From the NCBI RefSeq assembly GCF_025642255.1, contig NZ_CP106759.1, positions 3,127,501-3,191,500 on the forward strand: a stretch of 64,000 nucleotides of DNA. Reading direction: 5' to 3'. The DNA comes from Stenotrophomonas maltophilia. Lineage in GTDB: Bacteria > Pseudomonadota > Gammaproteobacteria > Xanthomonadales > Xanthomonadaceae. The notes beneath the pieces are model-generated. The model searched no databases and was not told where the DNA came from. It saw nothing but the letters and a program-made list of their open reading frames with translations. Positions within the stretch are counted from its first letter, which is position 1. Each line of letters opens with the position of its first letter. This document shows, in pieces, positions 46,334-62,218 of the stretch. Made by a program: the position numbers and the translations under genes.

Positions 46334-46981
46334 CTACGGTGCGGTTGCCGGCGGGGCCTCGTCGCCCCACGGTGCCGGCGGCAACGCCACCGGCTTGCTC
46401 AGATCGAACTGCACACGGAAGCGGCGGCCTTCGGGACGGGTCAGCTCGTAGACGAAGCGCTGGTCCGGCTCGATCTCCATCGCCCACACATTGTGGGTGG
46501 ACGCCAGCATGTCGGCGCGGCGGAACATGGCTACCGAATCGGCATCGGCCGGGAACTGCTGGCGTTCAGCAGTACCCGGCGGACGGCTGTCGCCGCCATA
46601 CAGGGTGATCGCATCAGGGCTGCCATCGGCATGCCGGTGATCGTGCTTGAGCCGCAGCCCGCTCTCGGTGCGGGTCAGGACCCAGGTCCGCGAATGATCA
46701 TCGCCGACATGGAAGGGGATGCGCAGCTCATGCCCGGGATCGGCACAGCCCCGCACGTGCATGACCAGCCGCTGCCCGGCGAAGGGGTCCTTGCCGGTCG
46801 GTGCCGGCGTGTCCTCCACCACTTTGCCCTCATACGCCTGGCCGCAGTGGGCGGCGATCGCAGCCATGAAGGCGTCGGCCGGGGCCGTCGCCACGTCGTG
46901 GGCGACCGTATGCGAGGGCTGTGAGCAGGCTGCGAGCGTGAGCAGGGCGGCAGAAGCAGTGACGAGGGCAGGCAGTTTCAT
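46334..46981 (-). CDS. Lipoprotein of unknown function
   Basis: 215-residue protein with a lipoprotein signal (ASAALLTLAACS, Cys ~19). Two further cysteines (HCGQAY, RGCADPG) may form a disulphide. Pattern ELRIPFHVGDDHSRTWVLTRT and LRLKHDHRHADGSPDAITLYGGDS suggests a beta-rich domain seen in several proteobacterial lipoproteins. C-terminus is Pro/Ala-rich. Role unknown. Confidence 0.75.
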   Translation of the reverse strand: MKLPALVTASAALLTLAACSQPSHTVAHDVATAPADAFMAAIAAHCGQAYEGKVVEDTPAPTGKDPFAGQRLVMHVRGCADPGHELRIPFHVGDDHSRTWVLTRTESGLRLKHDHRHADGSPDAITLYGGDSRPPGTAERQQFPADADSVAMFRRADMLASTHNVWAMEIEPDQRFVYELTRPEGRRFRVQFDLSKPVALPPAPWGDEAPPATAP

Positions 46982-47029
46982 GCCCCAACCCTAACGACCA
47001 TGGCCGGCCTGCGCAAACCGTTCACCCGT

Positions 47030-48244
47030 TCAACGCCCCGTATCCACGCCCTCCGCCAGGGTCTCGGTTGCCGCCACGGGTGCGGCCTCGCCCGCCCCGT
47101 CCGGCTCCTGCTCGACCGGGTCGACATCGAAGGGCGTGCGGAACACCAGCGAGGGCAGCAGGGTGGTCAGCGCCGCGTACAGCAGCAATGCGCCGAACAG
47201 CACCGCCGGAATCTGGAACCGCTCACGCATGATCGCGGCCAGGACCAGGGTGAAGATCAGCGTCGGCGCCAGCGCCAGCGACACGCGCAGACTGCTGCGG
47301 AAACTCTCACCGAACATCAGCCGGCGCTGCAGCCAGACCACGCCGATACGCAGCGGCAGCACCACCAGGGTGATCACGATGCCCAGCCCCAGCGCTTCGA
47401 AGCTCAATGCCTCGGCGGGAACCTTGGTGCCGGCATTGAAGAAGTAGAACGGCACGAAGAACGATGCGAACAGCCGCAGTGCATGCAGGTTCTCGTGCGA
47501 GGCCAGCAGCGGCATGCGCTGGTGCAGCAGCCGTGCGACCAGGCCTGCGATGAAGGCGCCCACCAGGTAATACACCCCCAGCAGGTAGGTGATGTAGGCA
47601 GCGACCATGCCGACCATGACCAGCAGCGAGAACTCCGAACCGGGCGCGTGCGGCGCCACCCAGCGACCCAGCGCGATGAACAGCAGCGGCAGGCCGACCA
47701 TCATCGCCAGCAGGGCCAGGCTGGACAGGGCCATGTGACCGGGATCGCCGGCCTGCAGCACGATGAACAGTGCCGCCAGCGCCAGCAGCTCACCGGCGAT
47801 GGCCTTGCTGGTCACCCAGAACCGCTCGTCCTCGCTCAGACCCAGCCGCGACAGCGAATCCATGATGAAACCCGTGGAGGGCGTCAGCAGCGCCAGGGCC
47901 AGCAGGCCCGCGGCCTGCCACGGCAGGCCGGCGTAGCGCCAGGCCAGCCAGCCGACGCCGAACAGGGTGGCGCTGCGCACCACAAGATGCGCCAGCAGGG
48001 GCCACATGCCACGGCGCAACGCCTGCAGATCGACCTCCAGACCTGCGAACAGGAACAGGGACGAGATGCCGAGCGTGGCCAGCAGCCCGATCACCGCGTC
48101 GTGCGCCTGGTCCCCGAGCCAGAGCATGCCGATGATCCCGAACAGCAGGCAGGTGAGCGGTGCGGGCAGGCTGAAGCGCTGCAGCGCGCGCGGGATCACC
48201 AGCAGCGCGAAGATCAGCAGCAGGTAGATCAACTCATGACTCAT
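47030..48244 (-). CDS. Cation/proton antiporter (CPA2 type)
   Basis: Integral membrane protein of 404 residues with ~12 hydrophobic segments and the Na+/H+ exchanger domain of the Kef/CPA2 group. SLFLFAGLEVDLQALRR is the typical conserved stretch; GFIMDSLSRLGLSEDERFW is another. There is no RCK/TrkA-N domain, unlike the antiporter at 55131-56828. ATG 48244 begins at the first membrane segment. Located 84 bp after blaL2 on the same strand. Confidence 0.88.
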   Translation of the reverse strand: MSHELIYLLLIFALLVIPRALQRFSLPAPLTCLLFGIIGMLWLGDQAHDAVIGLLATLGISSLFLFAGLEVDLQALRRGMWPLLAHLVVRSATLFGVGWLAWRYAGLPWQAAGLLALALLTPSTGFIMDSLSRLGLSEDERFWVTSKAIAGELLALAALFIVLQAGDPGHMALSSLALLAMMVGLPLLFIALGRWVAPHAPGSEFSLLVMVGMVAAYITYLLGVYYLVGAFIAGLVARLLHQRMPLLASHENLHALRLFASFFVPFYFFNAGTKVPAEALSFEALGLGIVITLVVLPLRIGVVWLQRRLMFGESFRSSLRVSLALAPTLIFTLVLAAIMRERFQIPAVLFGALLLYAALTTLLPSLVFRTPFDVDPVEQEPDGAGEAAPVAATETLAEGVDTGR

Positions 48245-48328
48245 GGGGGACTTCCGTGTGGTTTCGAACGCGCGCAGGATGCGCGCGCACGACCCTCGGA
48301 GCAAGCCCGGCCCGGAGACGGGCGGGCG

Positions 48329-49240
48329 TCAGCCGATCAGCCTGTCCGCGATGCGTCCAACCTGCGCCAGGACGCTGGCGCGTTGATCGTTGCTGATGTC
48401 CGCAGCCTGCAGGTAGGCCGTAATCACCCAGGGTGCCCCTCCCCCCATGGGCCACAACACGGCGGTGTCATTGCGTGCATCCTCGCCATTGCTGCCGGTC
48501 TTGTCGCCCACCCGCCAGCGCGCGCCCAGCCCTGCGCGCAGGCACGCATCGCCGGTTTCGTTGTCGATCAGCCAGTCGGCCAGTTGCTGGCGCGCGCCCG
48601 GCGCCAGCGCATCGCCCAGCACCAGCCGCTGCAGGGTCGCGGCCATCGCCGCCGGCGTGGTGGTGTCACGTGGATCACCCTCGGCGAAGCTGTTCAGTTC
48701 CGGCTCGAGACGATCGCTGCGGGTCACGCTGTCGCCCTGAGCGCGCAGGAAGGCCGTCACGGCGGGCGGCCCGCCCACCACGTCGAACAACAGATTGGCC
48801 GCCGTGTTGTCGCTGGTGATGATCGTTGCCCGGCACAGGTCGCGTACGGTCAGATCCTTGCCGGCGTGGCGGCGCGCCACCGGCGCATGCGAGAGCAGGT
48901 CGGCCTCGCGCACCGGCACGCGCCTGTCCAGCAACCCGGGCACGCGCCGTGACTGGTCCAGCACCGTGGCCGCCAGCACCGTCTTGAACGTGCTGCACAG
49001 CGGGAACCGCTCATCCTGGCGATGGCCGATGCGGCGACCGCTGGCGGTATCCAGCACGGTCACGCCAAGCCGGCCCGCGCAGGCCTTTTCCAGGGCGGCA
49101 AAGTCCGTGGCGGCGGCGATCGCGCCGGCCGCCGCCGACGTGCCAACGCCCCTGCCGGCAGCACGGGCGATCAGCGGCAGAGCCAGTGAAGACACCACTG
49201 CTGAAGTACTGAACTGAAGGAATCGTCGACGGGGCAACAT
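48329..49240 (-). CDS. blaL2: L2-type class A beta-lactamase
   Basis: Periplasmic serine beta-lactamase of 303 residues, the chromosomal inducible cephalosporinase of S. maltophilia. A Tat-like signal (PRRRFLQFSTSAVVSSLAL) is present. Active-site motifs: STFK (S83, Ambler 70), SDN in ITSDNTAANL, EPELN (Ambler 166) and KTGSNG. ATG 49240 follows GGAGG. It is divergent from ampR over 176 bp, the standard L2-ampR arrangement. Confidence 0.96.
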   Translation of the reverse strand: MLPRRRFLQFSTSAVVSSLALPLIARAAGRGVGTSAAAGAIAAATDFAALEKACAGRLGVTVLDTASGRRIGHRQDERFPLCSTFKTVLAATVLDQSRRVPGLLDRRVPVREADLLSHAPVARRHAGKDLTVRDLCRATIITSDNTAANLLFDVVGGPPAVTAFLRAQGDSVTRSDRLEPELNSFAEGDPRDTTTPAAMAATLQRLVLGDALAPGARQQLADWLIDNETGDACLRAGLGARWRVGDKTGSNGEDARNDTAVLWPMGGGAPWVITAYLQAADISNDQRASVLAQVGRIADRLIG

Positions 49241-49416
49241 GCAGGACCTCCGGAAAGTGAACCCGATTATCGAAAGCCCCCGCCGCGCCTGACCAGCGCG
49301 TTTTTTCAGCACGTGCCATCAATTTCATTCATGCCTAAGAAGGGCATTCAACGGAGATTCCACGAGCCGTCCGGATCCCGCTACGATCAGTCATCATTTC
49401 AGCTCACGGCTTTCCG
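49241..49416. promoter_or_regulatory. blaL2-ampR control region
   Basis: Gap between divergent blaL2 and ampR. Carries both promoters and, by analogy, the AmpR operator. A T6 run at ~49298-49304 and an AATTTCATTCATGC stretch stand out; the operator was not fixed by eye. Confidence 0.6.
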
Positions 49417-50280
49417 ATGCTGCATCCGACTCTGCCGCTCAACGCCCTGCGCGCCTTCGAAGCAGCGGCCCGCCACCAGAACTTCACCCGCGCCGCGCTT
49501 GAGCTGTGCGTCAGCCAGGCCGCGTTGAGCCATCAGATCCGGGGCCTGGAGGACCGGCTGGGGATCCGCCTGTTCCATCGCCTGCCTCGCGGCGTCGCCC
49601 TCACCGATGAAGGCGCCGCGCTGTTCCCGGTGCTCAACGAAGCGTTCGAGCGCATCTCGGCCAGCATCGCGCGCTACACGGGGGGAGCGGCCCGCGAAGT
49701 GCTGACGCTGGGCGTGGTGGGTACCTTCGCCACCGGCTGGCTGCTGCCACGCCTGGCCGCGTTCGAGGCCGCGCATCCGGATATCGAGCTTCGCGTGCAG
49801 ACGCACAACAACCGCATCGATCTTGCCGGCGAAGGCCTGGACCTGGCCATCCGCTTCGGTGAGGGCGACTGGCAGGGGCAGGCCTGCACGGCGATCCTGG
49901 ATGCGCCGTTCGCACCGCTGTGCGCCCCCGCCCTGGCACGCCGGCTGAAACAGCCGCGTGATCTGGGCACGCTGCCGCTGCTGCGCTCCTATCGCAATGA
50001 CGAATGGCCGCGCTGGCTGCAGGCGGCCGGGGTCAGCGGCGTGGAGGCGCGCGGGCCGGTATTCGATTCGTCGCTGACCTTGGCCATGGCCGCTGCCGGA
50101 GGGGCCGGCGTGGCCCTGCTGCCGCTGCGCATGTTCGAACAGGAACTGGCGGAAGGACGGCTGCTGCAGCCGTTCGCCACGACGCTGGAACTGGGCCGCT
50201 ACTGGCTGACGAGGCTGCGCTCACGCGCCGAGCGTGAGCCTGCACGACGTTTCCGGGAATGGTTGCAGGCGCAGGGCTGA
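49417..50280 (+). CDS. ampR: LysR-type beta-lactamase regulator AmpR
   Basis: LysR-family activator of 287 residues. The N-terminal helix-turn-helix (LNALRAFEAAARHQNFTRAALELCVSQAALSHQ in order) is followed by an effector domain sensing muropeptides from wall recycling. FATGWLLPRLAAFEAAHPDIELRV is typical AmpR. It is divergent from blaL2, which it represses without inducer and activates with it, in the known systems. Confidence 0.95.
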   Translation: MLHPTLPLNALRAFEAAARHQNFTRAALELCVSQAALSHQIRGLEDRLGIRLFHRLPRGVALTDEGAALFPVLNEAFERISASIARYTGGAAREVLTLGVVGTFATGWLLPRLAAFEAAHPDIELRVQTHNNRIDLAGEGLDLAIRFGEGDWQGQACTAILDAPFAPLCAPALARRLKQPRDLGTLPLLRSYRNDEWPRWLQAAGVSGVEARGPVFDSSLTLAMAAAGGAGVALLPLRMFEQELAEGRLLQPFATTLELGRYWLTRLRSRAEREPARRFREWLQAQG

Positions 50281-50292
50281 TGCGCACGAGCG

Positions 50293-50356
50293 GTAGCGCC
50301 GGGCCATGCCCGGCGAGCGAAGCGGATCGGGAACACCACCGGGCATGGCCCGGCGC
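50293..50356. repeat. SMAG inverted pair
   Basis: 50293-50314 (GTAGCGCCGGGC type) and 50337-50356 (inverted, CCGGGCATGGCCCGG core) between the convergent ampR and ABC-F genes. Confidence 0.82.
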
Positions 50357-50362
50357 CCTCCA

Positions 50363-52228
<1,866 letters not shown>

Positions 52229-52563
52229 CGGGGGAGGGGTCCATATAACCGGATGGAATGTGCTGGTAAGCACTGTTCCTGCGACGCAATTCTAGCGTTA
52301 ACGAATACTTGACGCGCCCCGGGATGCGCAGCGGCTGGCGTTTCCTCTCTCCCACGTCCTCACCGCACGTGTCCCGGGCCCCTCTCATGATGATGCCCAT
52401 CGCGGCTAAATGGTTGCTGCTGCAACGTTTTTTCCGATGGCCGGCATTTGACAGGCACTGAATATCCCGTTAATTCCTATTTTGCGCACCGCAACAACCG
52501 TCGTCCGCTTCACCTCGTGATGTCGATACCGGTGCCGTCCCCGCCAACCGGAGTTCCGTCCCG
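52229..52563. promoter_or_regulatory. Divergent region yheS / TonB-dependent receptor
   Basis: 335 bp. TTGACA at 52448-52453 has TAATTC 17 bp on, a weak promoter candidate for the receptor. GTTGC-TGCT-GCAAC (52414-52427) followed by GTTTTTTCC resembles a short terminator or attenuator upstream of it. No Fur box was recognised by eye. Confidence 0.35.
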
Positions 52564-54951
<2,388 letters not shown>

Positions 54952-54960
54952 GCGGCACCG

Positions 54961-55025
54961 GTAACGCCGGGCCACGCCCGGCGGCGCGGTGGAACCTGCA
55001 TCCCTTCTGTTCCGGCAGAAGGGAT
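54961..55025 (+). terminator. Repeat and stem-loop after the receptor gene
   Basis: 54961-54982 is a degenerate SMAG (GTAACGCCGGGCC). 55000-55009 and 55016-55025 form ATCCCTTCTG/CAGAAGGGAT with a TTCCGG loop. Confidence 0.6.
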
Positions 55026-55130
55026 CGGCCCTGTACTGCTCAAACCATCCGTTCCACCTGCCGGGTTTGCTGCATCTGGCCGCTTGGGTGAAAATCGGGA
55101 CATCCCCCTCCCCGAACCCTGCGAGTGCCG

Positions 55131-56828
55131 ATGCACCATGACACCGACCTGATCAACATCGTCGCCGTTGGCCTGGGGCTCGCCTTCATCTTCGGCGCGC
55201 TGGCCAACAAGCTGCGTTTGTCTCCCCTGGTCGGGTATCTGGTTGCTGGCATCTGCGTGGGGCCATTCACCCCGGGGTTCGTCGCCGACCAGGCGCTGGC
55301 CAACCAGCTGGCCGAACTGGGCGTGATGCTGCTGATGTTCGGCGTCGGCCTGCACTTCTCGCTGAAGGACCTGATGGCGGTCAAGGCCATCGCCATCCCG
55401 GGTGCCATCGGCCAGATCGCAGTGGCCACCCTGCTCGGCTGGGGCGTGGCGTGGTTGATGGGCTGGCCGACACTGCATGGGGTGATCTTCGGCTTCTCGC
55501 TGGCCACCGCCAGTACCGTGGTCCTGCTGCGGGCGATGGAAGAGCGCCGCCTGCTGGAGACCATGCGCGGCAAGATCGCAGTGGGCTGGCTGATCGTGGA
55601 GGATCTGGCCTGCGTACTGGCACTGGTGATGATGCCGGTGCTCGCCGGCGTGTTCGGCCCCGATGCGGCCAAGGAAACCCACACCGTCGGCAGCGTGCTG
55701 GCCGATCTGGGCTGGACGTTCGTGCAGCTTGGCCTGTTCGTGGCCGTGATGCTGGTGGTCGGTCGGCGGGTCATTCCCTGGATCCTCGAACGCATCGCCG
55801 GCACCGGCTCGCGCGAGCTGTTCACCCTGTCAGTGCTGGCGATCGCACTGGGCGTGGCCTTCGGTTCGGCCATGCTGTTCGGCGTGTCCTTCGCGCTGGG
55901 CGCGTTCTTCGCCGGGATGCTGCTCAACGAATCGGAACTGAGCCACAAGGCGGCGCATGATTCGCTGCCGCTGCGCGATGCGTTCGCGGTGCTGTTCTTC
56001 GTTTCGGTGGGCATGCTGTTCGACCCCAACATCGTCGTGCAGCATCCGTGGCAGGTACTGGCCACGGTGCTGATCATCATGTTCGGCAAGTCCGCCGCCG
56101 CCTTCTTCATTGTGCGTGCGTTCGGCCACCCGAGCAGCACCGCGCTGACCATCTCGGCCAGCCTGGCGCAGATCGGTGAGTTCGCCTTCATCATCGCCGG
56201 CCTCGGTGTCTCGCTGCAGATCCTGCCGAAGGAAGGACAGTCGCTGGTGCTGGCCGGTGCACTGGTGTCGATCATGCTCAACCCGCTGGTGTTCGGCCTG
56301 CTCGACCGCTGGCAGGCGAAGCAGGAGCAGCTGCCGCAGGCGCCGGAGCCGGAAGAAGCCACCGGGCCCTCGCGCGACCTGCATGACCACGCCATCGTGA
56401 TCGGCTACGGCCGCGTCGGCAGCGAGCTGGCGCAGGTGCTGCGCGACCGCGGCGTACCGGTGCTGGTGATCGATGACAACAAGGACCATGTCGAGCGTGC
56501 ACATGCCAGTGGCCTCGCGGCGATCCGTGGCAGCGCCGCGGCCGACCGGGTGCTGGCCGAGGCCCACCCGGAGCGCGCCAAGATCGCCGTCCTGGCCATT
56601 CCGCAGCCACTGGAAGCCGGCGAAGCGCTGGCCAAACTGCGCGCGATCAATCCCGAGCTGACCCTGCTGGCACGGGCACACAGCGATGCTGAAGTGAAGC
56701 ACCTGCTGGAACATGGCGCCGATGGCACGGTGATGGCCGAGCGCGAGCTGGCCTATTCGCTGGCGGAGATGATCATGTCCACCCCGCCCTACCGGAATCT
56801 CGGCCAGCACAGCATTCCGGTGGTGTGA
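55131..56828 (+). CDS. ybaL: Kef/YbaL-type cation:proton antiporter with RCK domain
   Basis: 565-residue inner-membrane antiporter. About 12 segments of the Na+/H+ exchanger domain (LMLFGVGLHFSLKDL; FSLATASTVVLLRAMEERRLL) followed by a cytoplasmic TrkA-N/RCK domain from about residue 430 (HAIVIGYGRVGSELAQVL, VIDDNKDHVERA) ending with ADGTVMAERELAYSLAEM. Potassium or proton homeostasis. ATG 55131 preferred over GTG 55125. Confidence 0.9.
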   Translation: MHHDTDLINIVAVGLGLAFIFGALANKLRLSPLVGYLVAGICVGPFTPGFVADQALANQLAELGVMLLMFGVGLHFSLKDLMAVKAIAIPGAIGQIAVATLLGWGVAWLMGWPTLHGVIFGFSLATASTVVLLRAMEERRLLETMRGKIAVGWLIVEDLACVLALVMMPVLAGVFGPDAAKETHTVGSVLADLGWTFVQLGLFVAVMLVVGRRVIPWILERIAGTGSRELFTLSVLAIALGVAFGSAMLFGVSFALGAFFAGMLLNESELSHKAAHDSLPLRDAFAVLFFVSVGMLFDPNIVVQHPWQVLATVLIIMFGKSAAAFFIVRAFGHPSSTALTISASLAQIGEFAFIIAGLGVSLQILPKEGQSLVLAGALVSIMLNPLVFGLLDRWQAKQEQLPQAPEPEEATGPSRDLHDHAIVIGYGRVGSELAQVLRDRGVPVLVIDDNKDHVERAHASGLAAIRGSAAADRVLAEAHPERAKIAVLAIPQPLEAGEALAKLRAINPELTLLARAHSDAEVKHLLEHGADGTVMAERELAYSLAEMIMSTPPYRNLGQHSIPVV

Positions 56829-56842
56829 GGCAGGGCGGATGG

Positions 56843-56865
56843 CGTAGCGCCGGGCCATGCCCGGC
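56843..56865 (+). repeat. SMAG repeat
   Basis: Single GTAGCGCCGGGCC palindrome 15 bp after ybaL. Confidence 0.82.
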
Positions 56866-56873
56866 GGCTGCCA

Positions 56874-56908
56874 TGAAAAATCCCCGGTCGACCCGCATCG
56901 ACCGGGGA
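56874..56908 (-). terminator. Terminator of metY
   Basis: Perfect 12-bp stem (ATCCCCGGTCGA/TCGACCGGGGAT), CCCGCA loop, followed on the minus strand by TTTTTC. It is 101 bp beyond the metY stop. Confidence 0.82.
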
Positions 56909-57009
56909 TAGGTAACACCAGTGCCACGCCTTGGAGAGGCAGCTCCACCGTAGCGCATCGCGGCGGCGGTGGTGATCGCCACTGGCGATGACGACCAAGC
57001 GCCTGGCTA

Positions 57010-58296
57010 TCAGGCGCCGGCCAGCGCCTGCTGCAGGTCGGCCTGCAGGTCGCCGATGTGCTCGATGCCGATCGACAGCCGCACCGTGTCTTCGCTGACC
57101 CCTGCGCGGGCCAGTTCATCGGCATCCAGCTGGCGATGGGTGGTGGATGCCGGATGGGTGGCCAGCGACTTGGCGTCACCCAGGTTGACCAGCCGCGTGA
57201 ACAGCTTCAGTGCGTCCAGGAAGCGGGCACCGGCCTCACGTCCGCCAGGGAGACCGAAGGTCAGCACGCCCGAGCCCTGCCCACGCAGGTAACGCTGTGC
57301 GCCCGCATGCTCAGGGTCATCCGGCAGGCCGGCATAGCGCACCCACGCCACCTTGGGATGCTGCTTCAGATACTGCGCCACGGCCAGCGCGTTGGCGTTG
57401 ATCCGTTCCATGCGCAGGGCCAGGGTCTCGATGCCCTGCAGGATGAGAAACGCATTGAACGGCGACAGTGCCGCGCCGGTATTGCGCAGCGGTACCACCC
57501 GCGCCCGGCCGATGTAGGCGGCCGGGCCGAGGGCGTCGGTGTAGACCACACCGTGATAGCTCGGGTCCGGCTGGTTGAGACGGGCGAAACGCTGTGGCTG
57601 CGCCGTCCAGTCGAAGCGGCCCGAATCGATGATCGCTCCCCCCAGACTGTTGCCATGGCCGCCGAGGTACTTGGTCAGCGAGTGCACCACGATATCCGCG
57701 CCATGCTCGAATGGGCGCAGCAGGAAAGGCGTGGCAACCGTGTTGTCGACAATCAATGGCACGCCGGCGGCATGGGCGACTTCGGCAATCGCGGCGATGT
57801 CGGTAACATTCCCGCGTGGATTGCCGATCGACTCCACGAACACGGCCTTGGTTCGGTTGTCGATGAGGGGAGCAAAGGCTGACGGATCGGCCGGATCGGC
57901 GAATCGCGCCTGGATGCCATACTGCGGCAGCGTATGCGCCAGCAGATTGAGGCTGCCGCCATACAGCGCACTGGCGGCGACGATGTTGTCGCCTGCTTCG
58001 GCGATGGTCTGGATCGCATAGGTGATCGCAGCCTGCCCGGATGCCAGCGCCAGCGCACCGATCCCGCCTTCCAGCGCGGCCAGACGTTGCTCCAGCACGT
58101 CGGTGGTGGGATTCATGATGCGGGTATAGATGTTGCCCTGCACCTTCAGATCGAACAGATCGGCGCCGTGCTGGGTGTCATCGAAGGCGTAGGCCACGGT
58201 CTGGTAGATGGGCACCGCCACTGCGCGCGTGGTCGGGTCGGGCCGGTAGCCGCCGTGCACGGCCAGGGTTTCCAGTTGCCACTGCGGATCACTCAT
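57010..58296 (-). CDS. metY: O-acetylhomoserine sulfhydrylase MetY
   Basis: PLP enzyme of 428 residues of the Cys/Met metabolism family that makes homocysteine from O-acetylhomoserine and sulfide. ETLAVHGGYRPDPTTRA start, YTRIMNPTTDVLEQRLA, and the PLP lysine in VVHSLTKYLGGHGNS. An insertion of ~50 residues relative to MetB/MetC (FARLNQPDPSYHGVVY) is typical of MetY. ATG 58296 is preferred over 58311. Monocistronic, with its own terminator. Confidence 0.93.
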   Translation of the reverse strand: MSDPQWQLETLAVHGGYRPDPTTRAVAVPIYQTVAYAFDDTQHGADLFDLKVQGNIYTRIMNPTTDVLEQRLAALEGGIGALALASGQAAITYAIQTIAEAGDNIVAASALYGGSLNLLAHTLPQYGIQARFADPADPSAFAPLIDNRTKAVFVESIGNPRGNVTDIAAIAEVAHAAGVPLIVDNTVATPFLLRPFEHGADIVVHSLTKYLGGHGNSLGGAIIDSGRFDWTAQPQRFARLNQPDPSYHGVVYTDALGPAAYIGRARVVPLRNTGAALSPFNAFLILQGIETLALRMERINANALAVAQYLKQHPKVAWVRYAGLPDDPEHAGAQRYLRGQGSGVLTFGLPGGREAGARFLDALKLFTRLVNLGDAKSLATHPASTTHRQLDADELARAGVSEDTVRLSIGIEHIGDLQADLQQALAGA

Positions 58297-58412
58297 CGCG
58301 TCAGGTTCCATCCGGGGAAACCTGCACGATAGGCGACCCCACCGCGCACGCTGAGAGCCGCTGGCGATGAGCCCGTAACCTGTGGTTATCAGGACCTGCC
58401 CGGCAGCCCGCA

Positions 58413-58438
58413 GGTTCCCGCCCCCATGGGCGGGAACC
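58413..58438 (-). terminator. Stem-loop after clpB
   Basis: GGTTCCCGCCC/GGGCGGGAACC, an 11-bp perfect stem with CCAT loop, 10 bp after the clpB stop. No T-run. Confidence 0.6.
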
Positions 58439-58447
58439 CGGCCGACA

Positions 58448-61033
<2,586 letters not shown>

Positions 61034-61083
61034 TGCGAATCCTCATCGGTCGTCAGTGCCGGCCCGTGCCGGCGATGCTGGAA

Positions 61084-61111
61084 AGATGCGGTTGCACCAC
61101 CCGGTTTCAAG
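61084..61111 (-). promoter_or_regulatory. Sigma-32-like heat-shock promoter of clpB
   Basis: On the minus strand CTTGAAA (61111-61105), a 13-bp spacer and CCGCATCT (61091-61084). The family consensus is CTTGAAA, 13-15 bp, CCCCATNT: the -35 matches fully and the -10 has one mismatch. Confidence 0.75.
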
Positions 61112-61225
61112 GGTGGCTGCGACTGCACCCCGGGGCCAGTCAGCCTGGGGCCAGCATGCCGGAGCGGGTGTGGTCGGCGCGTTGATCCGGATCAGTTACG
61201 CATGGCGGGCCGCGCCCGCGATCGC

Positions 61226-62047
61226 TCAGCGCGCGATCGCGCTGCGGATCGCCCGGAGCTGCTGCTTGACCGCCCGCGATTGCGCCACATCCATGCGCAG
61301 CAGGGCCTTCTGGCCAATCGAGCGCGCCTGCAGATCCGGATCCACGAAGCGGTAGCGGCCCCGTTCATCGCGTTGAACGAGGGGCGCCTGCTGCGGCTCC
61401 GGGGTCTCCAGCAGATGGTCGATCACCGCCACCAGGCGATCATTGAAGTAGCCCTCTGGCCGCCCAAGATCGACATAGGCCTGCTGGATCAACGGGTAGA
61501 AGCGCTTGTACGCCGTAGCCGTTGCCGCCGGGTCCAGCGCGGTGAATGCCTGCACATAGGGCGCATAGCGCGCGGCGTTGCTGGCGGCGATGCGTTCCCC
61601 GCCCTCGCCCGGCTCGACCTGCAGGCTCCCCGGCAGAGGCCGCGCGGCCAATGCGGTCGGCGGAACACTGGGCTTGTCCAGATTGTCGACCTGGGTCACC
61701 AGGCGCTGGATCAGGTGATCGCGCAGCAGCAGGGTGAGCGGCCGCTCCCCCTGGAACAGCTGGCTCAATGCGCTCCAGGCCGCGATATCGCTGTCGGCCA
61801 GTTTCGGCAGCGCGGGATCGGCCGCGGCTTCGGTGTCCAGCGGATGCTGGATGGCGGGCGGCGCCGGTGCGGTTTCTGCGGCCGCCTTCGGTTGTGGCGG
61901 TGCGCCAGCACTGGCGGGGGGCGACTGCACCGGCACCGGGACACCGTCCGCCAGGCTCTTGAGCTGATCGCGGAACAGCCAACCGCCCGCGCCACCGATC
62001 ACCACCACACCCAGCACCCAGGGCCATACCGCCTTTCCACTCTGCAT
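61226..62047 (-). CDS. DUF3014-family membrane-anchored protein
   Basis: 273-residue protein with one N-terminal membrane segment ([19 protein letters not shown], ~7-25), a Pro/Ala-rich linker, and a periplasmic DUF3014 domain ([53 protein letters not shown]). Role unknown. It is 192 bp from clpB. Confidence 0.82.
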   Translation of the reverse strand: MQSGKAVWPWVLGVVVIGGAGGWLFRDQLKSLADGVPVPVQSPPASAGAPPQPKAAAETAPAPPAIQHPLDTEAAADPALPKLADSDIAAWSALSQLFQGERPLTLLLRDHLIQRLVTQVDNLDKPSVPPTALAARPLPGSLQVEPGEGGERIAASNAARYAPYVQAFTALDPAATATAYKRFYPLIQQAYVDLGRPEGYFNDRLVAVIDHLLETPEPQQAPLVQRDERGRYRFVDPDLQARSIGQKALLRMDVAQSRAVKQQLRAIRSAIAR

Positions 62048-62218
62048 GATGCAGTCCCTCGTTTTCCATCTGCATGGACAAGGTGTGACCCTCTCGATTC
62101 CCGAGGGTTCCCCGCGTGTTCCGCTGCCGTTGGGGTTGGCGCCGCACGCAGGGCACGCTCACGCCTGCTTTGCGCGCGCTGCGCGAGGCTGTGCATCTTG
62201 TCGCGGGGAGACCGTGTC

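Noticed and set aside
47000-48952. 650-codon plus-strand frame
   Set aside because: Opposite the antiporter and blaL2; no domain.
48329-50280. blaL2-ampR as acquired resistance
   Set aside because: No mobile element near; this is the native chromosomal pair of S. maltophilia.
58297-58410. SAM-type riboswitch before metY
   Set aside because: No match to a SAM or SAH riboswitch core could be seen by eye; a covariance search would decide.
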